Positions 48,867 through 59,110 of a stretch of DNA of 64,000 nucleotides are shown piece by piece. The notes beneath the pieces are model-generated. The model did not search any database. It saw nothing but the letters and a program-made list of their open reading frames with translations, and was not told where the DNA came from. A program made the position numbers and the translations under genes. Each line of letters starts with the position of its first letter. Within the stretch, counting starts at the first letter, position 1. The DNA is taken from the NCBI RefSeq assembly GCF_947501415.1, contig NZ_CANMVL010000002.1:62001-126000 (forward strand). Reading direction: 5' to 3'. The stretch is from an uncultured Halomonas sp. (GTDB taxonomy: Bacteria; Pseudomonadota; Gammaproteobacteria; Pseudomonadales; Halomonadaceae).

Positions 48867-50600
48867 CTATCGCAGCAACCAGGAAAGCACCAGCAGCAAC
48901 AGCAGTATCGCGGCCACCCCCTGCCAGAACTGGCCGGCATCCCGGGATCTCCTCGGGGTGCCGAGCACCTCCGGTTCGCGGTGCAGAGTTGCCAGCGGCT
49001 GGCGCAACTCACGCAGGAACTCCGACATGCGTCGATAGCGTAGCGCTCGCTGGGGATCCAGTGCCCTACGCAACGCCTCGTCGAGTGCCTGGGGGACCTC
49101 GGGGTTACGCTGCCGCGCGCTGCGATAGGCCAGCTGTTCGAGGTCGGTATGCCGCAGCAGGCGGTTGGGGGGCACCACATAAGGCAACTCACCGGTCAAC
49201 AGCCAGTAGACCGTGGAGGCATAGGAGTACTGGTCACTGCGCCGACCGATCCCGTCACCCAGCGCATACTCGGGAGCGCTGTGTTCGGTGAGCCCGACCT
49301 GACGCAACAGTTCGTGGGCATCCTTGAGCCCCGCCCCGTCACGCCTCCGGCAGGCGCTGAAATCGGTCAACACCACCTTCCCATGAGGATCGATCAGCAC
49401 GTTGCCGGGATGAATCAGCTGATGCAGCAGCTCCCGATGATGCAGAGCCTGCACCGCCTTGCCCAGCTGGTTGGCGATATCCAGGCGCTGGGCAAGGCTT
49501 GCCTGGGGGTGGCGTCGCGCCCAGTCGGCCAGCGTCTCGCCCTCCACATGATCCATCAGGTAGTAGAGGTAGCGCCGTGGCCGCGACGGCTCCATGATGC
49601 GCGCCACGAAGGGCGACTTGACGCGCTCCACCACCCACTGCTGCAGCAAGAAGTGCTCCAGATAGATATTGCGCAGGGAGAGTTCGGGGCTCGGCGCCTT
49701 CATCACCATCACACGCCCGCTCTGGAGGTCGCTCACCCGGTAGACACGTGACTGGGCGGTACGCGACAGCACGGCCTGCACCTCCAGCCCCTCGAGGCGG
49801 TCCCCGGGCGAGAGCTCGGGCGGAATCGGCAGTTCGCCATACACCTTCGCCGGGTTGTCCGACTGCTCCTCGGGAAGCTCATCGATACGCAGCAGCTGAA
49901 AGCAGAACTGATCGGCCCCGTAACCGCGGGACTGGGCACGCTCCACCGCCGCCTCGGCCAGCCGGTCGCAGGCGGCATGCAGATCACTGGCGTCCTGGCG
50001 GATCAACTGCACATACTCGGATGGCATCAGGGTGCCCAGCACCGCCTGGGTGGTGAACAGGAAGAGGTCCCCCTGCTTGACCGGAAAGCGGACGTAATCG
50101 ATATCGATGCTGTTATCCATGCCCAGCGCACGCGAGGGGTAGCGATACCCCCCCAGGTCGGTGACATGGTCTCGCGTAAGCTGCTCGAACTCCGCCCCGC
50201 GTAGCCGGAACACCAGGGTGTCTCCCATATGGAAGAGATGGCCCTCGGTGCCGCGCAGCACCAGCGCCGACAGCGAGGTGACGTAACTGCCGTCCGTCAC
50301 CTGACGACTCTGGCTATAGGTCCAGGCATTGAGCGCAAGCAGCACGCGAGTAGCCGAGGTCTTGATGTCCCAGTGGTCGGGGGTGGAGTAGTAGTCGCTC
50401 AGGAAGCTGCGCACACTGAGATCGCCAGCCTGCTTGGCCATGCTGTTGCGCTGGGTCGCATCGCTGATAAGCGCGCAGGCACCCTTGGCGTTGAGCTGAG
50501 GGGGCTCGGGTAGGCATACCGACATGGAGCTGCGGTGCCGCCGGCGATCCGGCGCCACGAAGGCCTGACCAAAACTCAATGACAGCTGCGCGGGTGACAC
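48867..50600 (-). CDS. PP2C phosphatase - Ser/Thr kinase fusion, catalytic residues lost
   Basis: A 577-residue fusion: PP2C-like domain (1-240), protein-kinase-like domain (265-535) and a C-terminal membrane helix (561-577). Phosphatase landmarks GDTLVFRL, LTRDH and SRALG remain. However, the N-terminal Asn-x-Asp motif is absent, the late Asp-Gly is Thr-Gln-Ala (Gln185) and Gly-Asp-Asn is Gly-Ala-Asp. The kinase keeps Lys301 (VMVMK), Asn400, Asp413 and APEY, but the catalytic loop reads HQLIHPGN, with Leu instead of Asp and His instead of Lys/Arg; DFG is DFS. It is likely a pseudoenzyme scaffold (inference). GTG 50600 follows AAGGAG by 6 nt. Confidence 0.85.
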   Translation of the reverse strand: MSPAQLSLSFGQAFVAPDRRRHRSSMSVCLPEPPQLNAKGACALISDATQRNSMAKQAGDLSVRSFLSDYYSTPDHWDIKTSATRVLLALNAWTYSQSRQVTDGSYVTSLSALVLRGTEGHLFHMGDTLVFRLRGAEFEQLTRDHVTDLGGYRYPSRALGMDNSIDIDYVRFPVKQGDLFLFTTQAVLGTLMPSEYVQLIRQDASDLHAACDRLAEAAVERAQSRGYGADQFCFQLLRIDELPEEQSDNPAKVYGELPIPPELSPGDRLEGLEVQAVLSRTAQSRVYRVSDLQSGRVMVMKAPSPELSLRNIYLEHFLLQQWVVERVKSPFVARIMEPSRPRRYLYYLMDHVEGETLADWARRHPQASLAQRLDIANQLGKAVQALHHRELLHQLIHPGNVLIDPHGKVVLTDFSACRRRDGAGLKDAHELLRQVGLTEHSAPEYALGDGIGRRSDQYSYASTVYWLLTGELPYVVPPNRLLRHTDLEQLAYRSARQRNPEVPQALDEALRRALDPQRALRYRRMSEFLRELRQPLATLHREPEVLGTPRRSRDAGQFWQGVAAILLLLLVLSWLLR

Positions 50601-50725
50601 TCGCCTCTCCTTACCCGATGAATCATGCGCGGCCATGATACACGCCGTGGCCCGGCACGGGTGCAACAGCATGACCATAATGACACCTTCTGAGCACCGA
50701 AAAGGGCGCCGGCACCTATGTCGAA

Positions 50726-50755
50726 TTGGTATTCGGTCGGGCTGGCCCGTATAAT
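50726..50755 (+). promoter_or_regulatory. Sigma70-type promoter of ppa
   Basis: TTGGTA (50726-50731) and a perfect TATAAT (50750-50755) are separated by 18 bp. This predicts a start near 50762 and a leader of about 85 nt before ppa. Confidence 0.7.
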
Positions 50756-50848
50756 TTTGCGGATTTTTTCTTCCAGACGACGCGCCAATATCTTCTGCCA
50801 ACCACCTCTTCTACCACCCCCTTCTTTTACCAACCCAAGGAAGCGACG

Positions 50849-51379
50849 ATGAACTTCGATAATATCCCCGCCGGCAAGGAGCTCCCGAACGACATTTATG
50901 TGGCGATCGAGATTCCGGCCAACCACGCGCCGGTCAAGTACGAGATCGACAAGGACATGAGCGCCCTGCTGGTCGACCGCTTCATGGCCACCCCGATGTT
51001 CTATCCGGCCAACTACGGCTTCATCCCGCACACCCTGGCCGACGACGGTGATGCCCTGGACGCCCTGGTGGTTACCCCTTGCCCTGTCCAGCCCGGCAGC
51101 ATCATTCGCGCCCGTCCGGTAGGTATCCTCAACATGACCGACGAAGCGGGCGAGGACGCCAAGCTGGTGTGCGTGCCGCATCAAAAGCTGTCCAGCCTCT
51201 ATGACGACGTTCAGGAGGTGACCGACCTGCCCGAGCTGCTGCGCCAGCAGATCGCCCACTTCTTCGAGAACTACAAGGATCTCGAGAAGGGCAAGTGGGT
51301 CAAGGTGGAGTCCTGGGAGGGCGCCGAGGCAGCCCGCAAGGCCATCGAGAAGGCATCCGACGCCTATCACAAGGCCTGA
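50849..51379 (+). CDS. ppa: Inorganic pyrophosphatase (family I)
   Basis: A 176-residue soluble enzyme hydrolysing PPi to phosphate. It has [34 protein letters not shown] with the metal-binding Asp cluster (DGDxxD), and EDAKLVCVP. The family start [13 protein letters not shown] is at ATG 50849, 8 nt after AAGG. Close to pfp, the PPi-using kinase. Confidence 0.97.
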   Translation: MNFDNIPAGKELPNDIYVAIEIPANHAPVKYEIDKDMSALLVDRFMATPMFYPANYGFIPHTLADDGDALDALVVTPCPVQPGSIIRARPVGILNMTDEAGEDAKLVCVPHQKLSSLYDDVQEVTDLPELLRQQIAHFFENYKDLEKGKWVKVESWEGAEAARKAIEKASDAYHKA

Positions 51380-51436
51380 TTCAGAAAGCACTCCAGACCT
51401 CTGCACTCTGCCCTCCGGGTCATGAGTGTTGAGCAT

Positions 51437-51474
51437 AAACGCAGCGGGCCGCCCTAGAGGCGGCCCGCTGCGTT
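51437..51474. terminator. Bidirectional terminator between ppa and the DUF2333 gene
   Basis: A 17-bp perfect stem starting aaacgcagcgggccgcc has a CTAG loop and A/T ends on both sides. Confidence 0.9.
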
Positions 51475-51509
51475 TGATGGGCATTGGAAACCCTGTCAAG
51501 TAAGCAAGT

Positions 51510-52724
51510 TCACTGCTCGGCAGCCTGACCCTCTTGCGTTTCCGACCCCACCTGGTCGTCCAGACTGGGCGTCTGATCTTGCTCGGCCCCCTGCTCAGTC
51601 CCCTGCTCGACCTCCTGTTGGTCGGCAGCTTCCTGCTCAGGCTGGGCGTTGCGCTCCACATCGAGTACCTCAGGTTCGCTGGCGGGTGCTTGCTGGACTG
51701 CCTCTCCGGCCACCTCCTGCTCGGCACTCTCGGCAAGACGAGTGATGATCGACTCGACCAGGTCGCGGGCCCGGCTGATGTGATGTGCCATCACCAGCGT
51801 ATGATTGGCAAAGGGACCGAAACCCTGGCCGCTCATCACCACCGGGCTCCACAGGCGACGCTGGGTCATGGCAAGCTCAGCCCGCAGCCGCTCCCACTGC
51901 TCGACTACCTCAGCCGCCCCCAGCACATCGGCCTGATCACGCTGCACCCCCTCCAGCATCTGCACCAGCGCCCAACCAGTGCCGCGCGCCTCGAAGAAGA
52001 CGTTGTCGACCCGATACCAGGGGGTGCCCTCGGGGAGCGCCTCGCCATCGATGGCGAGCTCCTGCAGCAACTGATGACCCCCGGCACCCGAGGCCAGTCG
52101 CAACGACAGGTCGTCGAGATCTACGCGAACATCGGCGAGCCAGCGGCGCAGCCCCGCTCCGGGCACGAAGCCTTCGGCCTCCATGCCGCTCAATGCCATC
52201 AGCTGGCGGTCCAGGGCAGTCACCGCCGACATCAGGCGATCCTCGGTGGCGGGTCGATACCAGTCGAGACCGTCGCCCGCCAAGCCGCGAACCGCCTGCT
52301 CGAGATGCTCGACCTCGCCCGGATTCATCGAGGGCAGCGCCCGCGCCAGGTTCTTGGCCTGGTTCAGCACGCCCTGCTCCCAGCTCGGCATGTTGTCCAG
52401 CCACAGACCGGGCGGGAGCCGGTCATTACGCAGATAGCCGCCAGGCTTGTCGTAGAGCGTCTCGACGATGGAGGCCAGGGTCGCGACCGTTACCACCCCT
52501 CTGGCGGCGGGCTCGCTGCCGGCATCACCGCGACGCTCCATGGGCACCCGCTCGACGCTGTGCGGCGCCGGTGTGCGACTCCACCAGATCCCGAGCGCCA
52601 GCGTCACCACCAGATAGATCACCAGCAGTGCCAGCAACGGTTTCCAGATCCACCCGTAGTCGGGCCGCTCCAGCGCTTCGATCTTCTTGCGACGCTTGGC
52701 GTCGCTGCTGCCCATCCAAGCCAT
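51510..52724 (-). CDS. DUF2333 family membrane-anchored protein
   Basis: A 404-residue protein with one N-terminal membrane helix (residues 28-49) and a large, probably periplasmic domain. GGYLRNDRLPPGLWLDNMP-SWE and PWYRVDNVFFEARGTGWAL are DUF2333 signatures; the function is unknown. The last 60 residues are a Glu/Gln-rich low-complexity tail, consistent with the acidic proteome of halophiles. It stands alone and converges with ppa. Confidence 0.85.
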   Translation of the reverse strand: MAWMGSSDAKRRKKIEALERPDYGWIWKPLLALLVIYLVVTLALGIWWSRTPAPHSVERVPMERRGDAGSEPAARGVVTVATLASIVETLYDKPGGYLRNDRLPPGLWLDNMPSWEQGVLNQAKNLARALPSMNPGEVEHLEQAVRGLAGDGLDWYRPATEDRLMSAVTALDRQLMALSGMEAEGFVPGAGLRRWLADVRVDLDDLSLRLASGAGGHQLLQELAIDGEALPEGTPWYRVDNVFFEARGTGWALVQMLEGVQRDQADVLGAAEVVEQWERLRAELAMTQRRLWSPVVMSGQGFGPFANHTLVMAHHISRARDLVESIITRLAESAEQEVAGEAVQQAPASEPEVLDVERNAQPEQEAADQQEVEQGTEQGAEQDQTPSLDDQVGSETQEGQAAEQ

Positions 52725-53004
52725 GTGCAGGTTCCTTTCCTATACGAGACTTTCCCATATGAGACATGGAGCGTGCGACAACGTGGCACACCAGATACCA
52801 CGCTCCTCGATGAAGACACGCCCTCCCCTTGCGTTATCCTAGCACCCGACCAGCACAAGCGGTCAGCTCGACCTTGCCCGGACTACAGGCCCCTGATGCG
52901 AAAGCCCTGCTGGATGCATCGTCACGACAGGGCACGCCTTGGAACCCCACACGGCAAGCGAGGTCTGATCGCCAGCCACACTACCAACCAAGGACAGGAC
53001 TTTC

Positions 53005-54870
53005 GTGATCCGCATTCAACGCCTTGCTCTGACTGCCCTGCTGCTGTTGCTGCTGCCGATCGCCGCCCAGGGACAGTGGTTCTCCAACGATGACTCGGAG
53101 TTTCTGCCGGTGCTGGAGGCCTTTCAGCCCAGCGCCTGGCATGATGGCGAGATCCTCTATATCGGCATGGAGGCGGAAGAGGAGCACTATCTCTATCGCC
53201 ATCAGTTCGCGGTAAAGAGCGATGCGGTAGCACTGGGTGAGCCCGATATCCCCGAAGGCACCTTCACCAGCGACGAGTTCCTCGGTGACGTCTACACATT
53301 CCGCGACAGGGTGGTCTTCGAGGTTCCCCTCGAGGAGGAGGTCAGCGGCGTGATCCCCGTCACGGTGACCTTTCAGGGCTGCGCCGATGCCGGCCTCTGC
53401 TACCCCCCGGAACATGTTGACCTGGACGCCGCCGAGCAGCAGGCACCCGCCGCCTTTGCCGGCTGGCAAGCATCGAATGCCGGCTCCGGCTCTGCCAAGG
53501 ATGAAGGTGGCAACGCCTCCTCCACAGCACCCACCGCCCCCCAGAGCGAGGATGGCCGCTTTCAGGCCCTGATGGCCGAGGCCAGCCTGCCGCTGGCACT
53601 GGGACTATTCTTCCTCGCCGGCCTGGGGCTGACCTTCACGCCCTGCGTACTGCCCATGGTGCCGATCCTCTCCTCCATCATCGTCGGGCAGAACCCGAGT
53701 CGGCCGCGCGCGTTCGCCCTCTCGGCCAGCTATGTCGGGGGCATGGCACTCACCTACGCCCTGGTCGGGGTGCTGATGGGGCTGTTCGGAGCCGGGCTGA
53801 ATCTCCAGGCGCAACTGCAATCCGCCCCGGTACTGATCACCTTTGCGGTACTCTTCACGATTTTCGCCCTGGCCATGTTCGGCGCCTTCGACCTGCGCCT
53901 CTCACCCCGGCTGGCCGGTCGCATCGACGCCTGTCAGGCCCGCGCCCAGCAGAGCGGCCCCGCCGGCCTGGCGCTGACCGGGGCGCTGTCGGTTCTCGTG
54001 GTATCCCCCTGTGTCACAGCTCCGCTGGCCGGCGCCCTGGTCTTCATCTCCACCACCGGTGATGCGTTGCTGGGCGGGGCCGCCCTGCTCGCCCTGGGGC
54101 TGGGCATGGGCGTTCCCCTGCTGCTGGTGGGCACCTTCGGCACCACCCTGCTGCCCCGTAGCGGTGCCTGGATGAACGGCGTCAAGATAGCCTTCGGCAT
54201 CCTGCTGCTGGGGGTGGCGATCTGGCTGGTCGAACGCCTGCTGCCGGCCACGCTGGTGTTGCTGCTTTGGGCCGGCCTGGCCGTCGGCACCGCGGTGGCG
54301 CTTGGCGCCATGTCCACCAACCTTCCCCAGGGGTGGGCACGAGCACGCCAGGCCCTGGGGCTGTTGATGCTCGCCTGGGGGGTGGTGCTGGTTCTCGGTG
54401 CCGCCAGCGGCGCCAGCGACCCGCTGCGCCCCCTGGCGCCACTGACCGGCGGCGTGAACTCGTCGCCCGCTGCAGGCACCTCCGCGCCACAGGAAATCAT
54501 CACGGTGGAGAGGCTCGATCAGCTACATCAGGCTCTCGCTTCGGTACCGGATGAGCAGGCCGCCTTCGTTCACTTCACTGCCGACTGGTGCATCTCCTGC
54601 AAGCAGCTCGAGCGCCGGGTCTACCCGGACCCACGGGTGGCAGAGCCGCTCTCGGAGTTCGCTCGCATCAATGTCGACGTCACCGACAGCGACGCCACCA
54701 GTCGCGAACTTCTGGAGCGTTTCGAGCTCTTCGGGCCTCCCAGCCTGCTATTCTTCCGTGCAGGCGAGGAGATCCGCGAGGCTCGCATCCTGGGCGCACC
54801 GAATGCCGGGGAGCTCACCAGCCACCTGAACAGTGTGCGTAACTGGCTCGACAGCGAAAGCGACGCCTGA
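53005..54870 (+). CDS. dsbD: Thiol:disulfide interchange protein DsbD
   Basis: A 621-residue protein moving reducing power across the inner membrane. The periplasmic alpha domain has the redox pair in GCADAGLCYPP. The eight-helix beta domain has TFTPCVLPMVPILSSI and VVSPCVTAPLAGAL. The C-terminal thioredoxin-like gamma domain has ADWCISCKQLE. The signal peptide ends near AQG. GTG 53005 has AGGA upstream. Residues 155-185 are a Ser/Ala/Gly-rich linker. Confidence 0.96.
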   Translation: MIRIQRLALTALLLLLLPIAAQGQWFSNDDSEFLPVLEAFQPSAWHDGEILYIGMEAEEEHYLYRHQFAVKSDAVALGEPDIPEGTFTSDEFLGDVYTFRDRVVFEVPLEEEVSGVIPVTVTFQGCADAGLCYPPEHVDLDAAEQQAPAAFAGWQASNAGSGSAKDEGGNASSTAPTAPQSEDGRFQALMAEASLPLALGLFFLAGLGLTFTPCVLPMVPILSSIIVGQNPSRPRAFALSASYVGGMALTYALVGVLMGLFGAGLNLQAQLQSAPVLITFAVLFTIFALAMFGAFDLRLSPRLAGRIDACQARAQQSGPAGLALTGALSVLVVSPCVTAPLAGALVFISTTGDALLGGAALLALGLGMGVPLLLVGTFGTTLLPRSGAWMNGVKIAFGILLLGVAIWLVERLLPATLVLLLWAGLAVGTAVALGAMSTNLPQGWARARQALGLLMLAWGVVLVLGAASGASDPLRPLAPLTGGVNSSPAAGTSAPQEIITVERLDQLHQALASVPDEQAAFVHFTADWCISCKQLERRVYPDPRVAEPLSEFARINVDVTDSDATSRELLERFELFGPPSLLFFRAGEEIREARILGAPNAGELTSHLNSVRNWLDSESDA

Positions 54871-55109
54871 ACCGCTGTCTTGACCAGGGAAGCAGCGAGG
54901 AAAGGTGCCTTGAAACGCCCGTTCGAACAGCGTTTTCAACGGTACTGGACATCGCTCGGGTTTTTCGGCAAACTCCGCCGCTATCCTCTTTTCATGGTCC
55001 GTAGAGGCGGAAGAGTCGCCATCTTGCCGCGATCTAATGAAACTTGGCCCGGGTTGACAGCGCCGGGCCAACGGCCATTCACCGCACCCAACCGATCGGG
55101 ACGAACGTC

Positions 55110-55577
55110 ATGGATATCCGCAAGGTCAAGAAGCTGATCGAGCTGCTGGAAGAATCGAACATCAGCGAAATCGAGATCCAGGAGGGCGAGGAGTCGGTCC
55201 GTATCAGCCGTCATCCCAATGGTGTGAGCTGGCAGCCCAACATGCCTCAAGCCTATGCGCCTGCGGCACAGCCCGCTCCCGCCGCCGCACCGGCACCCGC
55301 CGAGAGTGCCGAGCCGGCTGCCGCCGAGGGCCCCAGCTTCCAGGGTCAGGCCATCAACTCGCCCATGGTGGGTACCTTCTACCGCTCACCGGCTCCAGGC
55401 GCCAAGGCTTTCGTCGAAGTCGGCTCCCAGGTCAAGAAGGGCGAAACGGTGTGTATCGTCGAGGCCATGAAGATGATGAACCAGATCGAGGCCGAGCGTG
55501 ACGGCGTGGTCGAGGCCATCCTGGTCGAGGACGGCGAGCCGGTGGAGTATGACCAGCCTCTGGTCGTGATCGCCTGA
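55110..55577 (+). CDS. accB: Biotin carboxyl carrier protein of acetyl-CoA carboxylase
   Basis: A 155-residue carrier. The N-terminus [20 protein letters not shown] is typical, followed by an Ala/Pro linker (residues 60-95) and a biotinyl domain with the biotinylated lysine in [16 protein letters not shown] 55110 is chosen over the longer upstream frame. 59 bp precede accC, with which it forms an operon. The 239-bp upstream gap holds no gene and no convincing promoter by eye. Confidence 0.97.
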   Translation: MDIRKVKKLIELLEESNISEIEIQEGEESVRISRHPNGVSWQPNMPQAYAPAAQPAPAAAPAPAESAEPAAAEGPSFQGQAINSPMVGTFYRSPAPGAKAFVEVGSQVKKGETVCIVEAMKMMNQIEAERDGVVEAILVEDGEPVEYDQPLVVIA

Positions 55578-55636
55578 GCCCCGCTCCCTCTCAAATAACC
55601 GATACTGGTCATTCACTCGATACTGGCGGACCCATC

Positions 55637-56980
55637 ATGCTGGACAAGGTTCTTATTGCCAACCGCGGCGAGATCGCCCTGCGCATCCTGCGTGCCTGCA
55701 AGGAGCTGGGTATCAGAACGGTGGCGGTCCACTCCAAGGCCGACCGTGAGCTGATGCACGTGCGCCTGGCCGACGAGGTCGTGTGCATAGGGCCGGCCTC
55801 CTCGGCCCAGTCCTACCTCAACATTCCGGCACTGATCAGTGCCGCCGAGGTCACCGACAGCAGCGCCATCCACCCCGGCTACGGCTTTCTCGCCGAGAAT
55901 GCCAACTTCGCCGAACAGGTGGAGCGCTCCGGCTTTACCTTCATCGGTCCCACGGCCGAGACCATCCGCCTGATGGGCGACAAGGTCAGCGCCATCGAGT
56001 CGATGAAGAAGGCTGGCGTCCCCACCGTGCCCGGCTCCGATGGCCCCCTGCCCGAGGATGACGATGGCCAGATTCTGGCCACCGCACGCCGCATCGGCTA
56101 CCCGGTGATCATCAAGGCCGCTGCCGGCGGCGGTGGTCGCGGCATGCGTGTGGTACACACCGAGGCTCACCTGCTCTCGGCCGTCACCGTGACCCGCACC
56201 GAGGCCCACTCGGCCTTCGGTGACGGCACCGTCTACATGGAGAAGTTCCTCCAGAACCCGCGCCACGTGGAAGTGCAGGTGCTGGCCGACGGCCAGGGCA
56301 ACGCCATCCACCTCTACGACCGCGACTGCTCACTACAGCGCCGTCATCAGAAGGTGATCGAGGAAGCGCCGGCCCCCATGCTCGACCCCACGGCCCGCGC
56401 GGAAGTGCTCGAGGCATGTCGCCAGGCGTGTATCACCATCGGCTATCGCGGCGCCGGCACCTTCGAGTTTCTCTACGAGGATGGCCAGTTCTTCTTCATC
56501 GAGATGAATACCCGCGTTCAGGTAGAGCATCCGATCACCGAGATGGTCACCGGCGTGGATATCATCAGGGAGCAGCTGCGCATCGCTTCCGGTCTGCCGC
56601 TCTCAATCCGCCAGGAGGATGTCACTCTCAACGGCCACGCCTTCGAGTGCCGCATCTGCGCCGAGGACCCGCGCACCTTCATCCCCTCCCCCGGCAAGGT
56701 GACCCTCTTTCACCCTCCGGGCGGTATCGGCGTGCGCATGGACTCTCATCTCTATACCGGCTACTCGGTGCCACCCCACTACGACTCCCTGATCGGCAAG
56801 CTGATCACCTGGGGCAGCGACCGTGAAACCGCACTGACTCGCATGCGGGTTGCCCTGGACGAGCTGCTGGTGGAAGGCATCAAGACCAACACCGATCTGC
56901 ACAAGGATCTGGTGCGTGATGGCGACTTCCGAAAGGGCGGCGTCAATATCCACTATCTGGAGAAGAAGCTGGGCCTCTAA
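55637..56980 (+). CDS. accC: Biotin carboxylase of acetyl-CoA carboxylase
   Basis: A 447-residue ATP-grasp enzyme that carboxylates biotin on AccB. The N-terminal [20 protein letters not shown], the glycine-rich ATP lid [13 protein letters not shown], the biotin-site [14 protein letters not shown] and the bicarbonate-binding RICAEDP are intact. Normal length. Confidence 0.98.
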   Translation: MLDKVLIANRGEIALRILRACKELGIRTVAVHSKADRELMHVRLADEVVCIGPASSAQSYLNIPALISAAEVTDSSAIHPGYGFLAENANFAEQVERSGFTFIGPTAETIRLMGDKVSAIESMKKAGVPTVPGSDGPLPEDDDGQILATARRIGYPVIIKAAAGGGGRGMRVVHTEAHLLSAVTVTRTEAHSAFGDGTVYMEKFLQNPRHVEVQVLADGQGNAIHLYDRDCSLQRRHQKVIEEAPAPMLDPTARAEVLEACRQACITIGYRGAGTFEFLYEDGQFFFIEMNTRVQVEHPITEMVTGVDIIREQLRIASGLPLSIRQEDVTLNGHAFECRICAEDPRTFIPSPGKVTLFHPPGGIGVRMDSHLYTGYSVPPHYDSLIGKLITWGSDRETALTRMRVALDELLVEGIKTNTDLHKDLVRDGDFRKGGVNIHYLEKKLGL

Positions 56981-57001
56981 CCTTCCCGGCTTCGGTATTC
57001 A

Positions 57002-57025
57002 GCGGGGCGGCCTCGGCCGCCCCGC
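57002..57025 (+). terminator. Strong hairpin between accC and prmA
   Basis: A perfect 11-bp GC stem (gcggggcggcc with ggccgccccgc) has only TC between the arms. It has no U-tract, so it may attenuate rather than end the accBC transcript. Confidence 0.6.
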
Positions 57026-57055
57026 TTGCGCTTCCCCCTGCTTATCGGAGATCCC

Positions 57056-57970
57056 ATGCCCTGGCTGCAACTCAAGGCCCACGTCGCCCCGGAACAGGCC
57101 GAGACCCTCGAGGAGCTGCTGCTCGCCGAGGGTGCCACCGCCATTACCCTGCAGGACGCCCACGATGACCCCGTCTTCGAGCCCGAGCGAGGCAGCACCC
57201 CGCTGTGGCACGAGACGGTGCTTACCGGACTATACGACGACCTCGAGGGCGTCGACGCCATGCTTGAACGGGTCCAGCAGGCCTGGGCCGCCGAGCAGAC
57301 CGAGGACCCCTGCCCGGAGATCTCCGTGGAGCTGCTCGCCGATCGCGACTGGGAGCGCGAGTGGATGGAGGACTTCGTGCCGCTGCAGATGGGTGAGCGG
57401 CTGTGGATCGTGCCCAGCTGGCACACGCCGCCCGAGCCCGGTGCGGTCAACCTGCATCTCGACCCGGGGCTCGCCTTCGGCACCGGCACGCACCCCACGA
57501 CCGCCCTCTGCCTGGCGTGGCTTGATGCCCTCGCCATCTGCGAGACCCTGGAGGGTCAGACGGTGCTCGATATCGGTACCGGCTCAGGCATCCTGGCCAT
57601 CGCCGCCCTCAAGCTAGGGGCCAGGCAGGCGGTCGCGACCGACATCGATCCCCAGGCGCTGACGGCGAGTCGCGACAACGCCGAACGTAACGGGGTGCAG
57701 GAGCAGGCCCTGCACCTCTGCTACCCCGAACAGCTCGACGACGCAGAGACATTCCCCGTGGTGGTGGCCAATATCCTCGCCGGACCACTGGTCGAGATGG
57801 CGCCGATGATTGCAGGGCATGTCGCACCCGGGGGTCGCCTGGCGCTCTCAGGCATCCTCGAGGGCCAGGCCGAACAGGTGCTGCAGGCCTATCACGAGCA
57901 GGGCCTGCGAATGGATGAACCGGTCACCCGCGAAGGGTGGGTTCGCCTGACCGGCCGCCGCCCGGCCTAG
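57056..57970 (+). CDS. prmA: Ribosomal protein L11 methyltransferase
   Basis: A 304-residue SAM-dependent enzyme methylating L11. The N-terminal substrate domain starts MPWLQLKAHVAPEQAE. The SAM-binding GLAFGTGTHPTTALCL and VLDIGTGSGILAIAALKLGA are followed by VANILAGPLVEMAP. ATG 57056 follows CGGAG by 5 nt. Confidence 0.96.
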   Translation: MPWLQLKAHVAPEQAETLEELLLAEGATAITLQDAHDDPVFEPERGSTPLWHETVLTGLYDDLEGVDAMLERVQQAWAAEQTEDPCPEISVELLADRDWEREWMEDFVPLQMGERLWIVPSWHTPPEPGAVNLHLDPGLAFGTGTHPTTALCLAWLDALAICETLEGQTVLDIGTGSGILAIAALKLGARQAVATDIDPQALTASRDNAERNGVQEQALHLCYPEQLDDAETFPVVVANILAGPLVEMAPMIAGHVAPGGRLALSGILEGQAEQVLQAYHEQGLRMDEPVTREGWVRLTGRRPA

Positions 57971-58002
57971 GCTCGCCTCACCACCACTTCACCCTGCCCG
58001 GC

Positions 58003-58025
58003 GGGGGGCGTATGATATGCCCCCC
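58003..58025. promoter_or_regulatory. Hairpin with TATGAT box upstream of dusB-fis
   Basis: A ggggggc arm pairs with gcccccc around a loop that contains TATGAT (58011-58016). It could be the prmA terminator, the -10 region of the dusB-fis operon, or both. No good -35 was seen. Confidence 0.45.
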
Positions 58026-58048
58026 TCTAGCCTTCACTTCCCCGAGCC

Positions 58049-59110
58049 ATGTTCGACGCCAGTCAGTCACAGCCCCGCATCGCCCACCATACGCTGCCGA
58101 ATCGAACGATCCTGGCACCGATGGCCGGCGTCACCGACCGCCCGTTCCGGCAGCTGTGTCGGCAGCTGGGCGCCGGCATGGTGGTGGGCGAGATGGTCAC
58201 CTCGGACCCCAGCCTGTGGCATACCCGCAAGTCACAGCTGCGCATGGACCATCGGGGCGAGCCGGGGCCGCGCAACGTGCAGATCGCCGGCGGCGATGCC
58301 GCCATGCTTGCCGAGGCCGCCCGCTTCAATGCCGACCAGGGTGCCGAGATCATCGATATCAACATGGGCTGCCCGGCCAAGAAGGTCTGCAACAAGGCCG
58401 CCGGTTCCGCCCTGCTTCGCGACGAGGCGTTGGTGGCCGAGATCCTGACGGCGGTGGTGGGGGCGGTGGATATCCCGGTCACGCTGAAGATCCGTACCGG
58501 CTGGTGTGCCGAGACCAACAACGGACTGCGGGTGGCACGCCTGGCCGAAGAGGCCGGCATCCAGGCATTGGCGGTACACGGTCGCCATCGCCAGCAGCGT
58601 TACTCCGGTTACGCCGAATACGACACCATCGCGGCCATCAAGGCGGCGGTGAAGATCCCGGTATTCGCCAATGGCGATATTGACTCCCCCGAGAAGGCCG
58701 CCGCTGTCCTCGACTATACTGGCGCTGACGCGGTTATGATCGGCCGGGGTGCCCAGGGCAACCCCTGGATCTTCCGCGAGATCGACCACTACCTGCGCCA
58801 TGGGGTCTGCCTGCCCCCGCCCGGCGATGACGAACGCGCAAGCGTGCTGCGCCACCACCTGAATGCGCTGCATGACTTCTATGGCGACTTCATGGGGGTG
58901 CGCATCGCACGCAAGCACGTCGGCTGGTATCTGGCCGGCGATACCCGCCTCAACGAGGGACAGCGACGTGAACTGAAGGGACGCTTCAACCGTCTCGAAA
59001 GCCGTGCCGACCAGCATCGTTTTATCGACGACCTCTTTGGTCATGCCCCCTCGCCCGCCACTGCGCCGGACGAGCAGGGCGCGACCGCGAAAGGAATACG
59101 AGCCGCATGA
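58049..59110 (+). CDS. dusB: tRNA-dihydrouridine synthase B
   Basis: A 353-residue FMN enzyme reducing U to dihydrouridine in t[42 protein letters not shown] (catalytic Cys), [19 protein letters not shown] and ANGDI are typical of DusB. It overlaps fis by ATGA, the classic dusB-fis operon. Confidence 0.97.
   Translation: MFDASQSQPRIAHHTLPNRTILAPMAGVTDRPFRQLCRQLGAGMVVGEMVTSDPSLWHTRKSQLRMDHRGEPGPRNVQIAGGDAAMLAEAARFNADQGAEIIDINMGCPAKKVCNKAAGSALLRDEALVAEILTAVVGAVDIPVTLKIRTGWCAETNNGLRVARLAEEAGIQALAVHGRHRQQRYSGYAEYDTIAAIKAAVKIPVFANGDIDSPEKAAAVLDYTGADAVMIGRGAQGNPWIFREIDHYLRHGVCLPPPGDDERASVLRHHLNALHDFYGDFMGVRIARKHVGWYLAGDTRLNEGQRRELKGRFNRLESRADQHRFIDDLFGHAPSPATAPDEQGATAKGIRAA

Noticed and set aside
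48769..49038. Short frame with DVGAQFIGRYK, and its near twin on the other strand at 48580-48816
   Set aside because: Both are readings of the two arms of the REPIN-like inverted repeat, and they overlap the kinase-like gene and pfp.
55054..55082. TTGACA before accB as a promoter
   Set aside because: No -10-like hexamer lies 16-18 bp downstream.
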